Assembly: GCA_949358305.1 (NCBI GenBank)
Contig: OX442314.1
Location: 9,727,060-9,791,059, forward strand
Direction: 5' to 3'
DNA: 64,000 nucleotides
Source: Strigamia acuminata
Lineage: Eukaryota > Arthropoda > Chilopoda > Geophilomorpha > Linotaeniidae
Notes under the pieces: generated by a model
Told to the model about the DNA's origin: nothing
Seen by the model: only the letters and a program-made list of their open reading frames with translations
The model's database searches: none
In this document: one piece after another, positions 57,414-64,000 of the stretch
How positions within the stretch are numbered: position 1 is the stretch's first letter
Layout: every line of letters begins with the position of its first letter
Made by a program: the position numbers and the translations under genes

Positions 57414-58050
57414 TTAACCACTATTTCTATTTACGTAGGCATTAGGACGTGTTGATGATCCATAAGCACAAAATTCATTTGCCCAGGTTGTTCTCCAAGT
57501 GAAACTTTGGCAATATTTGCCTCCCTCTTTGCAGCATTTGTCATTTTTTTTTTCACAAGGTGCATTTTCTTCAAGACAAGTCCTGGAACAAAAACGATTA
57601 TAATTAACACAAGATTTCTATTAGAGAAAGCAGACACAAAGTGTAATGTGAAATGTGGGTTTGATGAATTTCTAGAATTGCACCAACAGTTTGTGATCTG
57701 GATCTTAGCTCACCAATTAGTGTTAGAAATTGGTTCTCACACCGGCATTACACATGTTAGGCCTATCACAAACTGTCAGTTTACTCAACTGCCTAATAGG
57801 TGGCAGTAATTGTTTGATAAAATGTACCTAGCTCTGTCTTGATCATCAACGTCGTTGAAATCAGTCTCAGTTTCTTCTGAAAAGAAAATTAGTCAGTTAC
57901 ATTGTGTGCTTGTAAGCTTAATTGGTCGAGGAAGTTGTAAAACAAGTAGGTTTTTGTTTGTTTACCTAATTCCGCCAGTGGTGTAGCCACGACGATCTGA
58001 GCAAGCACTAAGAAAGCACACACCATCAGAAGAATAAAACACTTGGCCAT
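57414..58050 (-). CDS. Secreted prepropeptide with inhibitor-cystine-knot cysteine pattern
   Basis: Minus-strand exons: 58050-57966, 57876-57828, 57582-57414; both introns are GT-AG and in phase; the product is 100 aa. Exon 1 encodes a signal peptide (MAKCFILLMVCAFLVLAQIV). Exon 2 is an acidic propeptide (EETETDFNDVDDQD) ending in RAR, a likely processing site. Exon 3 encodes the mature part with six cysteines spaced C-x6-C-x6-CC-x6-C-x13-C, the knottin/ICK arrangement. Signal, acidic propeptide, basic cut site and knottin is the layout of many arthropod venom-type and antimicrobial peptides. Which role applies here is unknown. In the second unit this gene would lie beyond the window end. Confidence 0.78.
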
Positions 58051-58858
58051 GATTTTTCTTATTGGGTCGCTGTAGAAAGCAAATGTATAATAGCAATTCA
58101 GACAATTGACCAATTTCTAGTTTCTTACAGGTTTTCAGGTTTGAATGATGTATTTTTCGAAATGGAGCGTGTTCGGATAAATTTCTTTTTGATTCTGTAT
58201 TGCCATTCCAATGCGTTTAAGTAGGATCAGGGAGTATCACACGTGATTGAATTTAGCCACTTGGAGCAAAGCGATTGTACTTAGAAGTTGAACTGTCTGG
58301 AGCAAAATTACAAAGCTGTCGCCCATTAAAAACAGATTAGGAATTCACCAAATTATGTGTAATGAGATCTTCCTTATATAATATTAAAGAAATTTTTCAA
58401 ACAGCAAAGGCAGAGTAAATTTTAAAATTTACTTGTTAAACGATTCATAAGTTTTTGAATTATTTTGTGTTTTTGGGTTTGTGTTTGTTATTGTTGTTTT
58501 AATGTGCATTCATTATATTAGTGGATTTGAAAAAAAAGCATAAAGCTTGGAATAATATTTCGAGTAAAATTACTCAATTTTTCTCGCATTTCATACAATT
58601 TAAATGCGAATTGTGTTTTCTCAGCTGATATCCACTAAATAAAATTAATAAAAAAATATAATCTCAGTTCCGTTGCAACTACACAGCTGCACTGGTTGAA
58701 ATATGAACATTAGATCTACTCGAAAGGTCTTGAGCGATCATCATTAAACAGTGATCAATGAGTGTGGCTCACATCAAGTGTGGCGACATCAAGAAGAAGA
58801 TCTTTGGCAGCTTCTACGAATTATCGTCAGAGCTGCGTCCTGATTGCAGCCAATCAGG
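58051..58858. other. Upstream region of the knottin gene
   Basis: No coding exon is seen. TTTCTACAG at about 58070 (minus strand) could be the acceptor of a 5' UTR intron. Ends near GATTGCAGCCAATCAGGAC. Confidence 0.4.
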
Positions 58859-59162
58859 ACAGAGGAATAAGCAAGTGTGAATAAAATATTTTGGAAATAT
58901 AACTGAAATGTAAAATTTCCAAACTCGAAAGTTGTAATTCCAAATTGTACACAACATCAAATTTCCAATGACTTTCCAACACTGAATGCAACCGTTTCCA
59001 AACTACTTTTCATAGCATGATATACCGGGTGGCCCACATAAAAGCGGCCCGACAATACACAAGAAGGGTTACGAAGGGTGACTCAAAAAAATGTATTTAC
59101 GCTCAAAATTAAATATACATTAATCATTAGCTGAGGGCAGTGTTGTTTAATTGATGTTTCTA

Positions 59163-59383
59163 TACTCAAAACAACTCCAAGGTTGATGTATTGTTGCCTG
59201 TTCACGTCTAACTGTGTACTGTGTTCTACTACGTGGAAAAGTAGTTCTGTACCTTTGACAATGTTGGTAATCGATCACATGTCTGGACTTTTTTTACAAA
59301 TATGGTGTTATGAGCTACTTTTTGTGCCACTACACCAGTGATACGGCTCGGGAAATACATCAACCTTGGAGTTGTTTTGAGTA
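59163..59383. mobile_element. 221-bp MITE with TA target duplication
   Basis: Terminal repeats TACTCAAAACAACTCCAAGG (continuing TTGATGTAT) and the exact complement, flanked by TA. The other copy of the repeat reads GTTTCTAGTGC at 51742, an uninterrupted site with one TA. The interior shares GTGATACGGCTC with the outer MITE of the array. Confidence 0.93.
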
Positions 59384-59595
59384 TAGTGCAATTTTTTCCG
59401 CTCTTTCGTTTGGTGTTTAGTTTTTGACGATCCGAGCATTGGTTTCCGAGATAGTTGCAATTTTAATCAATTATTGTCCGAATTTCCCAAGTTTGATTCT
59501 GGTGCGGATGTAAGAATAGTGGCAAGACGAACAACACCAAGTGAGAGAGATTTTTTTTTTAATAAATAAATTAAAATATTAATTATTTTCTAGTT

Positions 59596-59906
59596 CAGCG
59601 ACGTGACAGCAGAAGCGCTCAAAGCGCATGGGAAAAGATTTTTTAAAAACAAAGTTTTTTTTAAAACTTTTCTTAAAATCTATACGAAAAAATCGATTGA
59701 TCACAGCACAGAGACAGAAAAACTACCAACCACCAATCGATCAACATAGGCCGAGACATCAGTATGCAGTCAAGGGACACACACTTCAATTCATGTTCAG
59801 GACGAGTCGACAAACACACACACACACACAAAAACCAAAGGGGCTTGATTCTTCAACAGACCAAGACGGACAACACCATTTCAGGATTTCGAAATTTGCA
59901 GAATAA
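59596..59906 (+). pseudogene. Decayed family member, copy 2
   Basis: Counterpart of 51958-52265. One A is missing in the poly-A before ATCGATTGATC and ATGGGCC reads ATAGGCC, so the homologous frame has a shift and a stop. Confidence 0.5.
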
Positions 59907-60036
59907 AAGCCAAGTGAGAGAGATTTTTTTTTTAATTGCAATAATAGATTGTACGCTCAATTACGAGTTGTTTATTTTGTAATTTACAAATAAATTTGTA
60001 GTAGAACAAAATTTCAAACCAAAATTTGTCGTCATC

Positions 60037-60951
60037 ATGGAACAATCACAATCCGATGAATCACATATAATTTCCATTTTTTTTAAATTAGCATTTTGGC
60101 CTTTTTGGTCCTTGAAGGATTTAATTTGGTAATATAATTTTTTTTTAAAAAACTCAAAATTTTTTTTAAAACTTTTTTTTTAAATTGATAGGAGAAAACC
60201 AACGACCACAGACAAATGTGAATTAATTCAACCTACAGTGTACTCCCAAGAAACCAGAATGTCAAACCGAGTCCACGATAACGACTCGTCCACGAGGGGA
60301 AATCGAACGGGCAGGGACGGCGACCAACGCCGACCCGACCCCACGAGCACCTCAAACCGATCTTCCCAGAGCTGTCATCCTCGCTCACAAAAGAAAAAGG
60401 ATTTCTTAACCAATCCCAAGCCGCATGTCCACGAGCGGACGACAAGGAACAACAGAAAGGAAGCAGCAAGCAGAACTAACTCGCCATTAAGTGACCCCGA
60501 GTCTGAATTTGAGAATAATAAGCACAAGCCAAAGAAAAAAGCTCGAGACAGAGACGCAACGCTCCTTTCACGTCCAAGTTACACCGAAGTAACGAGCGAG
60601 GTCGGCCACTTGACCAAGCTGTTAACGAAAGCGTCAGACGGTAGGACTGCACAGGAAGAGAATGTAACAAAAATAGTCTTTTCTTTTTCGGGAAGAATAA
60701 ACTGCGACCAAAACAAAAATAAAACACTAGACGATGTACGAGTTTCTACACTGACTCCACTACCAACCATGAATATTTGTGATGAACATGGACAAACAAA
60801 TAAGGCAGGGCAAGCAATATTAGAACCAATGGAAAAAATTAGACAATTTGATGAAGGAAACAGTGCGAGAAATACAAACACCAGCCAAGCACGTCGACGT
60901 ACGAACATCTCGAACACTGACACTTATTCAACCAGGTCTAGTTGGTTTTGA
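60037..60951 (+). CDS. 283-aa hydrophobic-head/disordered-tail protein, copy 2
   Basis: Exons 60037-60128 and 60192-60951. The protein is identical to copy 1 in the long exon; the one difference noticed (GAT to GAC, 60640) is silent. Confidence 0.65.
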
Positions 60952-61446
60952 GTCAGGTCATCATCAATTATATTGTATTGATTATCTTCATTAATTTTTC
61001 TAATTTTTCATTGCTTTTTCTAATTTTTCATTGAATTTTCTAATTTTTCATTGCTTTTTCTAATTTTTCATTAATTTTTCTAATTTTTCATTGATTTTTC
61101 CGATGTTTCAGTGATTTTTCTTAGAAAGAAAATTACATTCCGGATGGTTGGACAATAATAGTTACTCTCGGTTGGCTGATGCTCATAGGGCAAAACTAAC
61201 ACGAAAATATGTTGAAAGGTTTATTGCTTATTTTGAGTTATTTAATTTAGTTTTTTAGTGTTTCTATAAACAAAGCGATTTTAGGTTTATTTTCACATTA
61301 TTTGCTTGCATTGATTTTTGTCACCATTTTTCACTGTATTTTTTGTGCAGTAAATTTGAGGTTGAAGAATTTTTATCCATGTATCCGGATCCTGACGTGT
61401 GTAATATCTTTAGTTTATAAAATTTCAAACTATTAAAATTTCGAAA

Positions 61447-61799
61447 ATGGATCAATCAGAGGAGAGAGATATTTTTTCAATTGTTTTTAGATTAGTCTTC
61501 TGGTTTATTTTGTGTTTGAAAGAGTTAATTTGGTAATATAAATTTTTTTTAAAAACTTAAGGTTTTTTTTAAAACACTTTTTTAAAATTTATAGGAAAAA
61601 GCCGGTTGATGACAGCACAGAGACAGAGAAATTACCAACCAACGATCAAACATGGGTAGAGCCTGTAGCAGTATACAGTCAGGGAACTCGCATGTCAATT
61701 CAAATTCAAGACGGGTTTACAAACACGGATAGAAAAAAACCATATCACAAATACAACGACCAACAAAAGAAAGTAAAAGAAACCAATTCGCAGATGTAA
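61447..61799 (+). CDS. 96-aa relative, copy 2
   Basis: Exons 61447-61532 and 61595-61799, offset 7641 from copy 1 with the same splice sites. Confidence 0.55.
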
Positions 61800-62310
61800 G
61801 CGCTGAAGCCCTCCATGCTCAGGAAAAAAGATTGGAAAACCAAGCGGATCGGCAACCTAAAAATCGAAACCCATGGAATAAAAAAAGATAAAATCCTTTA
61901 ATGACTGGTTTTCACTGGCAATTAAATTCTTTATTTGCATCCACAAGTATATTTGTATTTCATATTTTTGATTTATTTATCTTTTAAATTTGATAATTTT
62001 AAATTTAATAAATTTGATAATTTAAATTTCCCGGTATCCCACACGGCCAGTCCAGCATTGGGGTTTTGTATCAGATAGGCAATATTAGAACAAGTTATTA
62101 ATATTGAACAAGAAATATGAATACAAATAGAAAGTCAAACGGAAGGTTAGCCCAAGAGGTTTTAAAGGAATGAAAATTATTGAAAGATTCTTTTTTTTCT
62201 GTCCATATATCGGGGGAATTGCTTTTTACCGTTAAAAGATTTTACAATTGGTACAAACACATGTCCCTAAACGGAATCATGTAGTTTTTTAACTTCATAA
62301 AACACTGCGA

Positions 62311-62571
62311 TTGGCTGAAGTTATTACAAACAATATGAAGAAGTTAAAATTAAGAAATAATTTAACTTTATTGCAGTTGTCAAAGATGCCAGCTATTCTA
62401 TGGCAACCCAACACAAGCAATCAGGAGAAATTGTGGAAATTGTTAAGAGAAAGAGATAAAAGGATTCCAATAAGAGATAATAAAGAGTTGGATATTAATC
62501 AAACTCAACACACAAGAAACGAAAACAACTTTCCAATAGCAAAAAAATTTCTTGCATGTGTTAATCTTTGA
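62311..62571 (+). pseudogene. Frame Z1, copy 2
   Basis: Identical protein to 54670-54930. Confidence 0.35.
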
Positions 62572-63292
62572 AGATTTTTGCAACTCTGGGAGAAAGTCAT
62601 TTTGAAAAAAGTGAAAGCTTCTCAAAGGTTTGCAAATATTTTAGTTTAACACTAGAACGGCTAGACTGGTTAAAATAGAATGCCCGGCACAGCTGTAGCA
62701 ATAAACCTAATGGGTTTCTAATAGTGTTTTTGATGCTTTACATCATAAATCAGCAAACGTGGCATTTTTCTTTAAGAAAAATAGAAAAAGCATGCATGTT
62801 ATTACGTGCACAATACGTTTTGGCGTCAAGAAAAAGGTCATCCAGAAAAAGGTGATTCCAATTATTAGAGCAAGAACCTTAAAGAAAATTTTAAGAAAGG
62901 AAATAAGACGGTTAGGTTTCAGATTTGGCAAATTTGGCAAATAAGGATCATCAAACTCCTCATTACTTAAACGAGAGGAGGATGAAAGCATCAAGCAGAA
63001 GCAACTGGATATACTATCTCAAATCAATAGAGAAATTGATGATAAATAAAAATTCATGACAAATTAGTAAATGCTACACTATGTGCAGGCTTACAATACC
63101 AGCATTATGCCAACCAGAGCTCTTTTAACTCTGCAAATTTCTAGCTGTCATTTGCTTGGCAATAGATGCATTATAAAACAAAGTTACCGGTATGTCAAGT
63201 CCAGTGAGATTAATTGATGATACCATAATGCAAGTTATTACTTTGCAATTGCTTTTGTATCAGAAAGGCAATAGTAGAACAAGTTATTAATA

Positions 63293-63595
63293 TTGAACAA
63301 GAAATATAAATACAAACAGAAAGACAGTCGGAAGGTTAGCCCAAGAAGTTTTAAAGGAATGAAGATTGTGGAAAGATTGTTTTTTTCCGTCTACGTATTT
63401 TACAATTGGCACAAACATAAGAGACTGCTATTGCCTGAAATTATCACAAACAATATGAAGAAGTTGAAATTAAGAAATAATTTAACTTCATTGCAGTTGC
63501 CAAAGATGCTAGCTATTCTATGGCAACCCAACACAAGCACAGTCAGGAAAAGTTGTGGAAATAGTCAAGAGAAAGAGATAAAAGGATTCCAATAA
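63293..63595 (+). pseudogene. Frame Z2, copy 2
   Basis: Identical protein to 55652-55954. Confidence 0.35.
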
Positions 63596-64000
63596 GACAA
63601 TAAAAAATTGGATGTTAGCCAAACTCAACACAGGAAACGAAAACAACTTTCCTCCATGCTGTTTTCCAACAGCAAAAAAACTTTCTTGCATTTCGTGCAA
63701 ATCGTGATATTTCGCCATAATGTAGCATGGGATACTTCAAACCCAGACTGGAACGCCATCATTTGGATGAACTAAGTTTTTAACAAATGATATTAAATTC
63801 TGTTCAAAAAATATATATTTGGTTCTGCTGCATAAGAGTTTCATTCCAATTCGAATCAAGATTAGGCTTAAAATGGAATCAAATCAAACAAAACAATTTT
63901 TTTTTCAAACCAAACTTTGAAAAACCACCAAAAAGCTCCAAAATGCACATCAAATAATATTCTTGCCAAATAAATACTCAACCGCCACGTAACTGAAGAA

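Larger units (their letters stand above)
51622..64000. repeat. 7.64-kb direct duplication, two copies (second cut by the window end)
   Basis: 51622-56349 matches 59040-64000 at an offset of 7638-7641 bp in most parts, with only a few substitutions and small indels. Copy 1 runs to about 59042 and copy 2 continues off the right edge. Copy 2 has an extra 221-bp MITE at 59163. A further unit end lies left of the LTR element at 48794-48951. Confidence 0.95.

Overview
This is a eukaryotic, animal-type genome segment, not bacterial. Genes are split by short GT-AG introns (many of 50-120 bp), TATA-type promoters are visible, several genes encode proteins with signal peptides, and cut-and-paste transposons, MITEs and LTR elements are dense. 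The small introns and AT-rich spacers suggest a compact-intron invertebrate, but I cannot name the species. A 200-base run of N (48594-48793) marks a scaffold gap.

Layout. (1) 1-3160: a complete eight-exon CDK20/CCRK kinase gene (345 aa) with a 20-bp minisatellite in intron 5, and possibly a divergent gene running off the left edge. (2) 3375-4600: retroelement debris, mainly the 3' end of a Copia element. (3) 5110-5350: a two-exon secreted six-cysteine peptide with a CS-alpha-beta spacing. (4) 5741-7767: gene A of an unrecognised secreted protein family (295 aa, seven exons, minus strand). (5) About 8270-33590: a tandem array whose unit carries a variant histone H2B gene followed by a two-exon secreted gene with an LNR (Notch-like) domain. 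Units 1-3 (6.3, 7.46 and 7.46 kb) are nearly identical and share the same MITE and Copia insertions. Unit 4 lacks them, gives empty sites for several, and holds the only intact LNR gene. (6) 34187-45846: relic D, gene B and gene C, tandem paralogues of gene A. C is intact (277 aa). B has a 1.2-kb transposon inside exon 4 and a dynein heavy-chain fragment in an intron. Relic D keeps only a promoter and exon 1 without its ATG. (7) 47.2-48.6 kb: intergenic sequence with a tRNA-like relic and short repeats. (8) 48952-51621: a young, internally deleted Gypsy-type LTR element with a 643-codon gag-protease::pol-tail ORF. (9) 51622-64000: a 7.64-kb direct duplication, second copy cut by the window end. 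It carries repeated two-exon genes for proteins with a short hydrophobic N-terminus and a charged tail, plus (first copy) a secreted cystine-knot-like peptide gene at 57414-58050.

The genes do not form a pathway. The common theme is local amplification of lineage-specific secreted or membrane proteins (A/B/C family, LNR gene, two cysteine-rich peptides, 283-aa family) by tandem duplication, followed by transposon insertion, deletion and apparent gene conversion. The paralogous copies give internal empty sites that date many insertions directly from this sequence.
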